In this document: positions 53,701 through 62,619 of the stretch, in pieces | How the letters are laid out: each line of letters opens with the position of its first letter | Numbering within the stretch: the first letter of the stretch is position 1 | Source: Bacteroidota bacterium | GTDB taxonomy: Bacteria; Bacteroidota; Bacteroidia; Chitinophagales; BACL12 | Reading direction: 5' to 3' | NCBI GenBank assembly: GCA_016718035.1 | Contig: JADKEK010000001.1 | Span: forward strand, 744,001 to 808,000 | Length of the DNA stretch: 64,000 nucleotides | The notes under the pieces: model-generated | What the model was told of the DNA's origin: nothing | Databases searched by the model: none | What the model saw: the letters and a program-made list of their open reading frames with translations, nothing else | Made by a program: the position numbers and the translations under genes

Positions 53701-56033
53701 GCTCATTGGTTATGCCTTTTGTTGAAGTGGATTTATGGTGGGATACAGAAGATAATTGGGACGGCCTCCAGCTTGAATATTCGTTAGATGGAATTTCTTG
53801 GACACAACTTGGCGATATCGGAACTGGTGAAAACTGGTATACCAATGATGCTGCTGCTTTAGGTTATGAATTCGGTTGGGTAGGAACTGGCCCTGGCTGG
53901 GTAACATCTCACCACGATTTATCATTCCTTGCAGGTGCAACGTATGTGAAATTCCGTTTCAAATTTGCAGCTGATGGTATTTATAATTTTGATGGAATTG
54001 GATTAGATAACTTTAACGTTCAGGATCCATTTGACAACGATTTAGGCATAATAGAATTACTCAGTCCTGTTTCCGGTCCAGATTTAACCGCTGCTGAAGC
54101 GATTACAGTGAATGTGCGTAATTTCGGATTAAATCCTCAAAGTGGATTTAATGTAAACTATACCGTTGATGCCGGTGCTGTAGTTACTGAAGTTTTTACA
54201 GGAACCATCGATGGCGCAGAAATATTACCGTATACATTTGCAACTACTGCAGATTTAAGTGCAATTGGACCTCATGAAATTTGTGCATGGACAAGTTTAG
54301 TTGATGATGAAGATCCAACTAATGATGATATTCCAGGCTGTAAAATGGTGTATAACTTCCCTCCGGTTTCCGGAACAGGAGCTTATTACATTTATAGCAG
54401 CGCTGTAGGATTTGAACCAGGATATCTGAACTCTAATACAACCGCTATGGACGCTGTGTTTGGAGCTGATGCATGGACATTAGACTATTATGAATCATTA
54501 GCTGTATTAGACATCTTTAGTGAAGATAATTGTTTCATTTTCTTAGAAGGAAGTGAATCGCATTGGAGCGAATTTGAAGCATTCTTTAATAATAATCAAG
54601 ATATTATTGAAGGTTGGGTTGCCTCAGGAGGAAACTTATTTATTAATGCTTCACCTTGGGAAGGCGATGGTGGTAATGTTGGTTTTGGAGATGTAACTAT
54701 TTCTTATCCATATTACACCTACCAAACAGCCGCAGTTGATGCTGCTCACCCTGTATTAAATACACCTTATACACCAATTACAGCAGACTATTATGGTTTT
54801 TATGTGAGCTACGGTAGAATATTAGGTGATATTAATCCAATATTGAGCGATTACTATTGTGCTGATTGTTATATTTTAGGTGATAAAGAATGGGGCGATG
54901 GTCGCGTTATGTTCGGTAGCATGAGCGCACCGGAATACTATACACCTACAACAGAATCACAAAATCTTAGACAAAATATTATTGATTATCTGAAACTTTG
55001 TTCTCCTGTTGATATCGGTGTTACAGCCTTAATTTCACCTGAAGGCGGCTGCGGAATGAGTGATGAAGAAGATGTTACTATTGAAATAACCAACTTCGGA
55101 CCAACTACAGTAACTAATACACCGGTAAAATATACAATTGATGGTGCAATCGAAGTTGCTGAAATAGCTCCTGGTCCGGTTCCTGTTGGAGGCACTTATA
55201 CTTATACATTTGCTACAACAGCTGATTTATCTGCTGCCGGCGATCATGATGTAGTTACTTGGACAGATTTCAGTGGAGATGAAGATGAAACCAACGATTT
55301 ACTTACTACTGTAGTAAGCTCTTTGGCAACACCAACACTTGACTTAGGCGCTAATAAAACTGTGTGTGATATCACTACACTTGATGCAGGAAATATCGGT
55401 AGCACTTACTTGTGGAGTACAGGTGCAACAACACAAACTATTGATGTAACTGAATCAGGTACTTTTACAGTTACCGTTACAAATCCTACTTCAGGATGTG
55501 CAGTAACTGATAATATTACAGTAACCGTTAACTATACGCCTTCTGCAGAATTTACCTATACTGCAACCGGATTGACTGTTACTTTCACTAACGAATCAAC
55601 TGCAGGTGCAACCTACAACTGGAGCTTTGGTGACGGTGGAAGTTCAACTTTAGAAAATCCTTCACACACTTATGCTGCAGAAGGAACTTACACAGTTACC
55701 GTAACTGTTTCAAATGGTTGTGGATCTGACTTCTACAGTCTCGTTATTGAGGTATCGTTAAGTGTTGAAGATATTGCTTTAGCAGCCGCGATAGATGTAT
55801 ATCCAAATCCAACTTCTGATGTAGCTTTAGTTAGCTTCAACCTTACACAATTCAGCGATATACGCTTAGAATTGGTAAATACCTTGGGACAAACAGTTTG
55901 GACTGCTTTACCAGGATCAATATTAAATGGAAAAGTTACGATCGATATGACTACCTTATCTGCCGGCGTGTATCAACTTAATGTTTATACCAACAATGCA
56001 ATGGCAGCTAAACAAATAGTATTAACTAAATAA
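50718..56033 (+). CDS. Giant T9SS-secreted multidomain surface protein (copy 1)
   Basis: A 1771-residue exported protein. Signal peptide about 1-30 (MLGNAAFA), then a GEVED-type domain (about 32-175, ending GEAEDYTINI). The main body is built of repeating modules: jelly-roll/MAM-like beta domains at about 295-485 and 920-1105 (shared PYYEDYEAG/PYLETWESG starts and GEGENWY or GTGENWY), CARDB-like linkers (ITNYGTLPQSSFPVAFQVDGG) and an unknown ~205-residue module at about 601-807 and 1222-1425. Then a CHU_C-like Ig domain (about 1540-1604), a PKD domain (about 1605-1680, NWSFGDGGSSTLENPSHTY) and the type A T9SS sorting tail (about 1690-1771). Likely cell-surface adhesion or binding. Confidence 0.88.
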   Translation: MRLMLKSLLARTKAVFLITGFLMLGNAAFADYCVPDYVFGTSDDDYIDGVELGDISNFSGPGDDWNDFTDFSTTLIPGLTYDLTVYNTPSWTEEYMAWIDYNQDEVFSDDERLTPDNVVLTEGASAVISFTVPFGALPGATRMRVMCVYFPGVLIDPCPAGIYNYGEAEDYTINIPAAGPYDIGATAINDLNSACGMGITPISINITNFGTEPTGSFQIAYQINDPVLGLLPVVTETYPGPAIPSLTSATYTFTDLADFSNIGEYTVTAYTIYPADAEPLNDQKEISFTSIPVVTTYPYYEDYEAGTGGWLPGGTESTWELGTPAGFAIIGAPPATPGSLNSWTTELDDYYALNEKSFVESPCYDFSSLSFPFMEFDLNYDIQLYDDGAKMQYSTDGGASWADLGAIGEGENWYNHNGCYAMWPTFYIDNYDGWSGNSAGWLHAFLNLDFLAGETDVKFRFVFASSNYWNFNDGFAFDNMWIGDPYPNDLGVSLLMDPESGPFLTATETVTVEITNYGTLPQSSFPVAFQVDGGSVISETFGGTIAPGTTATHTFIGTANLLALGDYEFKTWTNLATDEDELNDTLITEVSSLLPIADTGAYYIYSNTTGGEPWFVVSNDTHMDDVFGAGLWSTNYFETVDPVELFSVNNCFVYLEGSDGHAEEMKTFLNANMDLIEDWVAAGGHLFMNAAPNEGTGMNFGFGGTTLNYPWYSGSVTASDPLHPIWSGPFTPTTTTMTGGSFGHANVSGSDWTPLVYDTFNPEKIIAAEKSWGAGMVVFGGMTMTDFHNPPTEAANFRKNIISYLKTCTLSNDDVGVQAMIAPTNGCDLTDEESVTIKVKNYGFLPQTNIPVKYQADGGAIVSEIMPGTLSAGEIGEYTFTTTADLSGLGTHDLVAWTDLAADTIYDNDTTYRTILNIPYITSFPYLETWESGTNDGWYTYGAANTWELGYPAGPVINTPPIATPGSQYSWATSLAGNYNDDETSYLESPCFNISSLVMPFVEVDLWWDTEDNWDGLQLEYSLDGISWTQLGDIGTGENWYTNDAAALGYEFGWVGTGPGWVTSHHDLSFLAGATYVKFRFKFAADGIYNFDGIGLDNFNVQDPFDNDLGIIELLSPVSGPDLTAAEAITVNVRNFGLNPQSGFNVNYTVDAGAVVTEVFTGTIDGAEILPYTFATTADLSAIGPHEICAWTSLVDDEDPTNDDIPGCKMVYNFPPVSGTGAYYIYSSAVGFEPGYLNSNTTAMDAVFGADAWTLDYYESLAVLDIFSEDNCFIFLEGSESHWSEFEAFFNNNQDIIEGWVASGGNLFINASPWEGDGGNVGFGDVTISYPYYTYQTAAVDAAHPVLNTPYTPITADYYGFYVSYGRILGDINPILSDYYCADCYILGDKEWGDGRVMFGSMSAPEYYTPTTESQNLRQNIIDYLKLCSPVDIGVTALISPEGGCGMSDEEDVTIEITNFGPTTVTNTPVKYTIDGAIEVAEIAPGPVPVGGTYTYTFATTADLSAAGDHDVVTWTDFSGDEDETNDLLTTVVSSLATPTLDLGANKTVCDITTLDAGNIGSTYLWSTGATTQTIDVTESGTFTVTVTNPTSGCAVTDNITVTVNYTPSAEFTYTATGLTVTFTNESTAGATYNWSFGDGGSSTLENPSHTYAAEGTYTVTVTVSNGCGSDFYSLVIEVSLSVEDIALAAAIDVYPNPTSDVALVSFNLTQFSDIRLELVNTLGQTVWTALPGSILNGKVTIDMTTLSAGVYQLNVYTNNAMAAKQIVLTK

Positions 56034-56303
56034 TTGAAAAAGTTTTTCACTCTTTAATCGAAAAGAGGCTTCGCAAGAGGCCTCTTTTCTTTTTATCTGA
56101 TATTGCGTTATGCACATTTTTAAAGTTCATTTCTGTTTAGCCTAAACACAATACTGGAGGACATTTCAAGCTATTTTCAGGTTTTGCGATGTGCAAAAAT
56201 GAAATTATTGTATATTTTTTAACACATTTATTATGAAATTAAACCAATGGTTTCCTAATTTAGACACAGAATTGGTTTCTTAACTAAAGACTAAACAATT
56301 TTT
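56034..56303. other. Intergenic region between the two giant paralogues
   Basis: About 270 bp holding a terminator (56060-56089) and an inverted repeat AAACCAAT/ATTGGTTT (56241-56248 and 56271-56278), 26 bp before the next start; the latter may be regulatory. A 16-codon frame at 56233-56283 covers the repeat and is not called a gene. Confidence 0.45.
56060..56089 (+). terminator. Intrinsic terminator of the first giant gene
   Basis: GAAAAGAGGC (56060-56069) pairs with GCCTCTTTTC (56080-56089), followed by TTTTT. Confidence 0.85.
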
Positions 56304-59300
56304 ATGACAAAACACCTACTTAAACTCCTCAGTCGTGCCGCGATAATTCTGGCATTTATCTCGGCTCGGGAAGTTTCAGCACAGGATTTCAATTATTACA
56401 TTTATTCTAATGTTTATGGTGGCTCAGAACCTTGGTACACCGTAGAAAACTCAAATGCGATGAACACTGTTTTTGGCGCAGGTGAGTGGACTTTAGACTA
56501 TTTCGAAACTTGTGATCCTGCTTTGGTATTTTCAGCAAATACCAATTTCGTTTTCCTTGAAGGAAGCGATTTTTGCGCAGATGAACTCGAAAACTTCCTC
56601 ATCACAAACCTGCCTATCATTGAAAATTGGGTTGAATCAGGAGGTCGTCTCCTACTCAATGCCGCTCCAAATGAAGGCGATGGCATGAGCTTTGGCTTTG
56701 GCGACGTTTACCTTTCCTATTGGGGAGGGGCAAGTAACGTTGTTGCAACTGACCCCGGTCATCCCATTTTTAATACGCCTTATACACCAACAGGAACATC
56801 ATGGACTGGGTCGTCATTTTCCCATGCCAGTGTGTCCGGAACCGGTTTAACTCCGTTAATTGTTGATGTATCAATTCCTTCTACAGTTGCTTACTCTGAA
56901 GGCCGCTACGGTTCTGATGGTATTGTAGGTTTTGGCGGTATGACAACAACAAATTGGCATACTCCATATACTGAGTCCGTTAATTTATTACAAAACATAA
57001 TTTATTACTTGGCTTTTTATGTGATTCCTGATCACGATATTGCCGTAAACTCAGTATCAAGTCCTACCTCTAGCTGTGGATTAGGATTTGAAACCATAAC
57101 AGTAAACTATAAAAATTTGGGTTTAAACCCTGAGACAAATATCCCGGTTAGTTATCAATTAGATGGCGGACCTGTGGTTACTGAAATTTATGCAGGTCCG
57201 GTTGCTGCTGGTGAATCTTTTACAGTATCATTCGGCACTCCTGGCGATTTTTCAGCATTAGTAACACACACCTTGGTTGCTTCTTGTGATTTAGCAACGG
57301 ATGAAGATCCTGCTAATAACAGTACTACAATATCAATCACCAATATCCCTACTATTACTTCTTTTCCTTACTTACAAGGTTTTGAAGAAGGTGTAGCAGG
57401 ATGGACAATTGGTGGATCAGGTAGCTCATGGGAGTTAGGAACACCTGCAGGATTTGCCATTGTTGGCGCTCCACCTGCAACTCCCGGAAGTATTAATTCA
57501 TGGGTAACAAATTTGGACGGGTACTATAACAATGGCGAAAAATCATGGGTGATTTCACCTTGTATGGATTTTTCTTCATTGGTTTTCCCTTATATTGAAT
57601 TAGATGTAAACTGGGATATTCAAGAATATTCTGATGGTGCAAAAGTTCAATATTCTACAGATGGTGGTTTTTCTTGGAGCGATTTAGGTAACGTTGGTGA
57701 AGGTGAAAACTGGTTTAACAGTTACACTTGTTATGCCATGTGGCCTGATTTTTATACACTGGATTATAGAGGCTGGAATGGCTATGCTTCCGGATGGAAA
57801 CATGCTTACCACGATATGTCATTTTTAGGTGGCGAAACAAATGTCAGAATAAGAATTCTAATGGCGTCTGATGCCTTTGGTGCGTTTTATGATGGCTTTG
57901 CATTCGATAACGTTAAAATATCTGACCTATATGCAAATGATGTTGGAGCCGAATCAATATATGAACCGAATTCAGGACCTGGTTTAACTACAACAGAACC
58001 TGTTTCAGTTGTTATCAGAAACTATGGTACTGTGGCACAATCCGGATTTGATGTTTCGTATCAAATGGATGGTGGTTCAATTGTAACTGAAACATTTACC
58101 GGTACTGTTGACCCAGGCGCTACAGCAATTCACTATTTCGCTTCAACTGAAGATTTAAGTGCAATTGGTGATTATGTTTTTGATGCTTGGACATCATTGG
58201 TTGGTGATGAAGACCCAACAAATGACCCTATTACAGAAACAGTTTCAAGCCTTTTACCTATTACTGGTACTAGTGCATATTACATTTATAGCAATACTAC
58301 AGGTGGTGAACCTTGGTATAGCAATTCAAACTCTACGGCTATGGATGCCGTATTTGGCGTTGGTGAATGGACACTCGACTATTATGAAACACTTGATCCT
58401 GCTGTAGTTTTCGGCTTAGGAACATGTTTTGTATTTATGGAAGGTTCTGATGGCCATGCAAATGAGTTGTCATCTTTCTTATCTACTAACATCGGTCTTA
58501 TTGAAGATTGGGTTGCTGCAGGTGGTCATTTATTATTAAATGCAGCACCAAATGAAGGCTCTGGTATGGACTTCGGATTCGATGGTACTGATTTAATGTA
58601 TCCATACTTTACCGGCACAGTTGATGCTGATTTACCGTTGCATCCGGCTTTTGCAGGTCCATTTACACCAACTTCAACTTCTATGAGCGGTGGATCTTAT
58701 GGACATGCTCGTTTATCTGGTACAGGATGGACTCCAATCTTACATGATCTTTTCGCAACAACTAATATCATTTGTGCCGAAAAATCATGGGGCGCCGGAA
58801 CTGTAATTTTTGGTGGTATGACTACTACCAACTTCCACTCACCAGCACCTGATGGAGATAACTTCCGCAGAAACTTAATAACTTATTTAGCTACTTGTAC
58901 CATTTCTGATTATGACATGGGCGTTAGCAATGCTTCTTCACCTGAAACACAATGTGGTTTAGGTGGTGTTGAAAACGTAACAATCGATGTTAAAAACTAC
59001 GGTTTCCTTCCACAAGCTGATGTTCCGGTATTTTACCAAATTAATGGTGGTACAATCATCAGTGAAGTAGTTCCTGGAACTATTGAAGTTGGTGAAACTG
59101 TAACCTATACATTTGCTACAACAGCAAATCTTGCTGCGCCGGGAGATTACATGTTTGAAGCATGGACCGGTTTAGCACTTGATACCATTACTTCTAACGA
59201 TACCACTGATTGGGTAGTTACCAATGTGCCTATTGTTGATGTATATCCTTATTATGAAGATTTCGAAACCGGAACAAACGGTTGGACTGTTGCTGGCGGC

Positions 59301-61808
59301 GCAAGTACTTGGGCTTTAGGCACTCCTGCTGGTTTCGTTATTAATACACCTCCACCTGCAACACCTGGTAGCTTGAATACCTGGGTTACAAATCCTAACG
59401 GTTACTACAACAATAACGAAAAAGGTTATGTTTTAACACCTTGTTTGGACTTCTCTTCATTAGTATTGCCTTACATGGAATTTGATTTGAATTATGATAT
59501 TCAACTCTATTCTGATGGTGCGAAAGTTCAATATACTACTGATGGAGTATCTTGGCAAGACCTTGGTAACGTTGGTGAAGGTGAAAACTGGTACGATAGC
59601 TATCTCTGTTATAGTATGTATCCTACATATTACATCTCCGATTATCGTGGATGGCAAAATACCGCCACTGGCTGGAAACACGCTTTTTATGATTTAGCAT
59701 TCCTTGCCGGTGAACCTTCAGTTAGATTCCGATTTATCTTCTCTTCTGATACTTATTGGAACTTTAACGACGGTATTGCATTCGATAACTTTAATATTCA
59801 GGATCCATACGCAAACGACATAGGTGTTGTGGCAGTAATTACGCCTGAATCGGCTGTTTCACTTACAGCGTCAGAAATTGTAAGCGTTTTAGTTGAAAAC
59901 TTTGGAACATTACCTCAAAGTGACTTTGATGTTGCTTATCAGGTAAATGGTGGTACCATTCATACAGAAGCTTTTGTTGGAACAGTAACCCCTGGTTCAA
60001 CAGCGGTTATGACATTTGCTGCAACAGAAAACTTTAGCGCAGATGGTGTTTATGAATTTAAATCCTGGACTGAATTAGCCGGTGATGAAGATTTAACAAA
60101 TGATACCTTGAATGACAATATCCTGAATCTTTTACCTGTTACCGGAACAGATGCTTATTATATCTATTCTAACATTTATGGTGGCAGTGAACCATGGTAT
60201 GTTACATCTAACTCAGATGCCATGAACGATGTATTTGGAGTTGGCGGTTGGACAGTTGACTATTTTGAAACACTTGATCCACTTGAAGTATTCGATGAAA
60301 ATACTTGTTTTGTTTACATCGATGGTTCTGAATATATGGCCAGTGAATTAGAAAATTTCCTTTTAGCAAATGGTTCAGATGTAGAAAACTGGGTTGCTTC
60401 AGGAGGTAATTTAATACTCAATGCAGGCCCTAACGAAGGTGATGGTATGGATTTCGGTTTCGGCGGTGTCGAAATGGTACATCCGTATTATACCGGCAAC
60501 GTTACAGCGTTTGACCCGGCTCATCCAGTATTTAGCGGACCTTGGACACCAATAACTACTGATTTTTCTGGTGGTTATTTTGGCCACGGCGAAGTATTCG
60601 GTGGTTCTATTGAACCAATCCTTGTTGACCTGTTTGATGCGTCTCGCATTGTTTTAGGTGAAAAAGGTTGGGGAGATGGTCACGTTATAGTTGGAGGTAT
60701 GACTCCTCCTGCTTTCCATAGCCCACTTGATGAGTCTTATAACCTACTCAAAAACATCTATGAATATGTTAAGCTTTGTGCGCCGGTTGATCTTGGTGCC
60801 GTTGCTTTAATATCACCGGAAGGTGGTTGTGGCCTTGGATTAGAAGAGGTGACAATTACAGTAGAAAACTTTGGACCTAGTGGTGTAAGTTCATTCCCTG
60901 TTAAATATCAGGTAGACGGTGGCGACATTATATCTGAATTTGCAGATGTAACAATCGACGCAGGTGGAACTGGTACTTATACATTTGATGAACTAGTAGA
61001 CTTCTCAGTTCCAGGCACATATGAATTGTGTGTGTGGACAGATTTTGCAGGTGATTCAGATCCTACAAACGATATGATTTGTGTTACTATCGAATCATTC
61101 GAAACTCCAACAGTTGAATTAGGTGCTAATCAAACCGTTTGTGATGAGGTTGTACTTGACGCCGCAAACGTAGGTAGCACTTACCTTTGGAGCACTGGTG
61201 CTACAACCCAGACTATTACAGTTACCGAAAGTGGAACCTATTCAGTTACAGTTACGAACCCTACAAGTGGTTGTTCTGTAATTGATGAAGTAAATGTTAC
61301 CGTTAACTATACACCTGATGCCAGCTTTACCTACACAACAACTGGCTTAACTGTAACATTCAATAATACTTCTACCGATGGCGCTACTTATAACTGGAGC
61401 TTCGGTGATGCAGGAACTTCTACCCTGGAAAATCCTTCTCATACCTATGCGGTTGAAGGTGCTTACACGGTAACACTTACTGTAACCAATGGTTGCGGAA
61501 CTGATTTCTATAGCGTTGTTATTGAACTCGGTGATGCAATTGAAGACGTAACCCTTGCTAATGCTGTATCTGTTCAACCTAATCCTACTGTTGACTTTGC
61601 TAATGTAAACATTGACTTAGCAACAGCTCAGGAAATTAGACTTGAATTAGTGAATAACCTCGGACAGTTAGTTTGGTCAACAAATCCAACAAGCACATTA
61701 TCAGCTACTTATGTAATTGATATGACATTGTTTGCTGAAGGCGTTTATCAACTAAACATCATAGGTGAAAATGCAATGGCTACCAAGTCAATTGTATTAG
61801 TTAAATAA
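56304..61808 (+). CDS. Giant T9SS-secreted multidomain surface protein (copy 2)
   Basis: A 1834-residue paralogue of the preceding protein. The signal peptide ends near residue 26 (REVSAQ). Instead of the GEVED domain it begins with the unknown ~210-residue module (about 30-240), which recurs at about 658-870 and 1283-1490, so three copies here against two in copy 1. Jelly-roll-like domains lie at about 350-545 and 980-1165, with CARDB-like domains between. A CHU_C-like Ig domain (about 1603-1667), a PKD domain (about 1668-1745) and a type A T9SS tail (about 1750-1834) end the protein and closely match copy 1. Tandem duplication is clear. Confidence 0.88.
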   Translation: MTKHLLKLLSRAAIILAFISAREVSAQDFNYYIYSNVYGGSEPWYTVENSNAMNTVFGAGEWTLDYFETCDPALVFSANTNFVFLEGSDFCADELENFLITNLPIIENWVESGGRLLLNAAPNEGDGMSFGFGDVYLSYWGGASNVVATDPGHPIFNTPYTPTGTSWTGSSFSHASVSGTGLTPLIVDVSIPSTVAYSEGRYGSDGIVGFGGMTTTNWHTPYTESVNLLQNIIYYLAFYVIPDHDIAVNSVSSPTSSCGLGFETITVNYKNLGLNPETNIPVSYQLDGGPVVTEIYAGPVAAGESFTVSFGTPGDFSALVTHTLVASCDLATDEDPANNSTTISITNIPTITSFPYLQGFEEGVAGWTIGGSGSSWELGTPAGFAIVGAPPATPGSINSWVTNLDGYYNNGEKSWVISPCMDFSSLVFPYIELDVNWDIQEYSDGAKVQYSTDGGFSWSDLGNVGEGENWFNSYTCYAMWPDFYTLDYRGWNGYASGWKHAYHDMSFLGGETNVRIRILMASDAFGAFYDGFAFDNVKISDLYANDVGAESIYEPNSGPGLTTTEPVSVVIRNYGTVAQSGFDVSYQMDGGSIVTETFTGTVDPGATAIHYFASTEDLSAIGDYVFDAWTSLVGDEDPTNDPITETVSSLLPITGTSAYYIYSNTTGGEPWYSNSNSTAMDAVFGVGEWTLDYYETLDPAVVFGLGTCFVFMEGSDGHANELSSFLSTNIGLIEDWVAAGGHLLLNAAPNEGSGMDFGFDGTDLMYPYFTGTVDADLPLHPAFAGPFTPTSTSMSGGSYGHARLSGTGWTPILHDLFATTNIICAEKSWGAGTVIFGGMTTTNFHSPAPDGDNFRRNLITYLATCTISDYDMGVSNASSPETQCGLGGVENVTIDVKNYGFLPQADVPVFYQINGGTIISEVVPGTIEVGETVTYTFATTANLAAPGDYMFEAWTGLALDTITSNDTTDWVVTNVPIVDVYPYYEDFETGTNGWTVAGGASTWALGTPAGFVINTPPPATPGSLNTWVTNPNGYYNNNEKGYVLTPCLDFSSLVLPYMEFDLNYDIQLYSDGAKVQYTTDGVSWQDLGNVGEGENWYDSYLCYSMYPTYYISDYRGWQNTATGWKHAFYDLAFLAGEPSVRFRFIFSSDTYWNFNDGIAFDNFNIQDPYANDIGVVAVITPESAVSLTASEIVSVLVENFGTLPQSDFDVAYQVNGGTIHTEAFVGTVTPGSTAVMTFAATENFSADGVYEFKSWTELAGDEDLTNDTLNDNILNLLPVTGTDAYYIYSNIYGGSEPWYVTSNSDAMNDVFGVGGWTVDYFETLDPLEVFDENTCFVYIDGSEYMASELENFLLANGSDVENWVASGGNLILNAGPNEGDGMDFGFGGVEMVHPYYTGNVTAFDPAHPVFSGPWTPITTDFSGGYFGHGEVFGGSIEPILVDLFDASRIVLGEKGWGDGHVIVGGMTPPAFHSPLDESYNLLKNIYEYVKLCAPVDLGAVALISPEGGCGLGLEEVTITVENFGPSGVSSFPVKYQVDGGDIISEFADVTIDAGGTGTYTFDELVDFSVPGTYELCVWTDFAGDSDPTNDMICVTIESFETPTVELGANQTVCDEVVLDAANVGSTYLWSTGATTQTITVTESGTYSVTVTNPTSGCSVIDEVNVTVNYTPDASFTYTTTGLTVTFNNTSTDGATYNWSFGDAGTSTLENPSHTYAVEGAYTVTLTVTNGCGTDFYSVVIELGDAIEDVTLANAVSVQPNPTVDFANVNIDLATAQEIRLELVNNLGQLVWSTNPTSTLSATYVIDMTLFAEGVYQLNIIGENAMATKSIVLVK

Positions 61809-61821
61809 TAACTACATCAAA

Positions 61822-61862
61822 TAAAAAAAGAGGCTGTCCCGCAAGGACAGCCTCTTTTTTTT
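61822..61862. terminator. Strong bidirectional terminator between convergent genes
   Basis: GAGGCTGTCC (61830-61839) pairs perfectly with GGACAGCCTC (61845-61854), flanked by an A run on the left and a T run on the right. It can stop both the giant gene and nth. Confidence 0.95.
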
Positions 61863-62491
61863 TACTGATTTTTTCGTCCAATTATACTGCAAATTGGGCA
61901 TTTTGTTGGATCATGTCCCCTCGCAGGGCAATATGCACGACCGAAGTAGATAATTTGTAAATGCAATAAATTCCAGCTTGCTTCCGGAAACAATCGTTTT
62001 AAATCACGTTCAGTTTGCTCAACCGATTTACCGTTACTTAATGTCCAACGCCAGGCAAGCCTGTGAATATGAGTGTCTACAGGAAATGCGGGCACCCCAA
62101 ATGCCTGTGTCATTACCACGCTTGCAGTTTTATGTCCAACAGACGGTAAAGCCTCCAATGCTTCAAAACTTGCCGGCACTTTGCCATCATATTGCTCAAC
62201 TAATATTTTAGATAAGCCAAAAATACCTTTCGACTTCATGGGTGATAATCCGCATGGAAGTATGATTTCTTTGATAGTTTCAACACTCAATTTAATCATA
62301 TCATGAGGATTGTCGGCTAAGGCAAACAACTTAGGTGTTATTTTATTCACTCTTTCGTCTGTGCATTGAGCAGATAGTACAACTGCAATTAGCAAAGTAT
62401 ATGGGTCTTTGTGCTGTAAAGGAATATCCGGATTCGGGTACAGTTTATTTAACGTTGCCTGAACGAACTCCGCTTTTTGCTTTTTGGTCAT
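61862..62491 (-). CDS. nth: Endonuclease III
   Basis: Bifunctional base-excision glycosylase/AP lyase for oxidised pyrimidines. The 209-residue protein has the helix-hairpin-helix LPSVGHKTASVV with catalytic K121 and the aspartate D139 in PVDTHIHRLAWR. Instead of the usual four cysteines of the iron-sulfur cluster (C-X6-C-X2-C-X5-C), only C188, C198 and C201 are present, and the protein ends at 209. Whether a 4Fe-4S cluster forms is open; related short Bacteroidota members may share this tail. It shares a terminator with the giant gene and is divergent from the gene at the right edge. Confidence 0.93.
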   Translation of the reverse strand: MTKKQKAEFVQATLNKLYPNPDIPLQHKDPYTLLIAVVLSAQCTDERVNKITPKLFALADNPHDMIKLSVETIKEIILPCGLSPMKSKGIFGLSKILVEQYDGKVPASFEALEALPSVGHKTASVVMTQAFGVPAFPVDTHIHRLAWRWTLSNGKSVEQTERDLKRLFPEASWNLLHLQIIYFGRAYCPARGHDPTKCPICSIIGRKNQ

Positions 62492-62619
62492 CTTAAGGTC
62501 AAATATCTGTATAGAAAACTAAATACCGCAGGTTTGTATGTTACAAAATCACAAAAAATGTATTTTTTTTCATCAAATGTAAAACATAATTTTACCAGTC
62601 GACATTTGTGAGAATTATT

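Noticed and set aside
56233..56283. 16-codon leader-like frame before the second giant gene
   Set aside because: Too short to support; covers an inverted repeat that more likely has a regulatory role.
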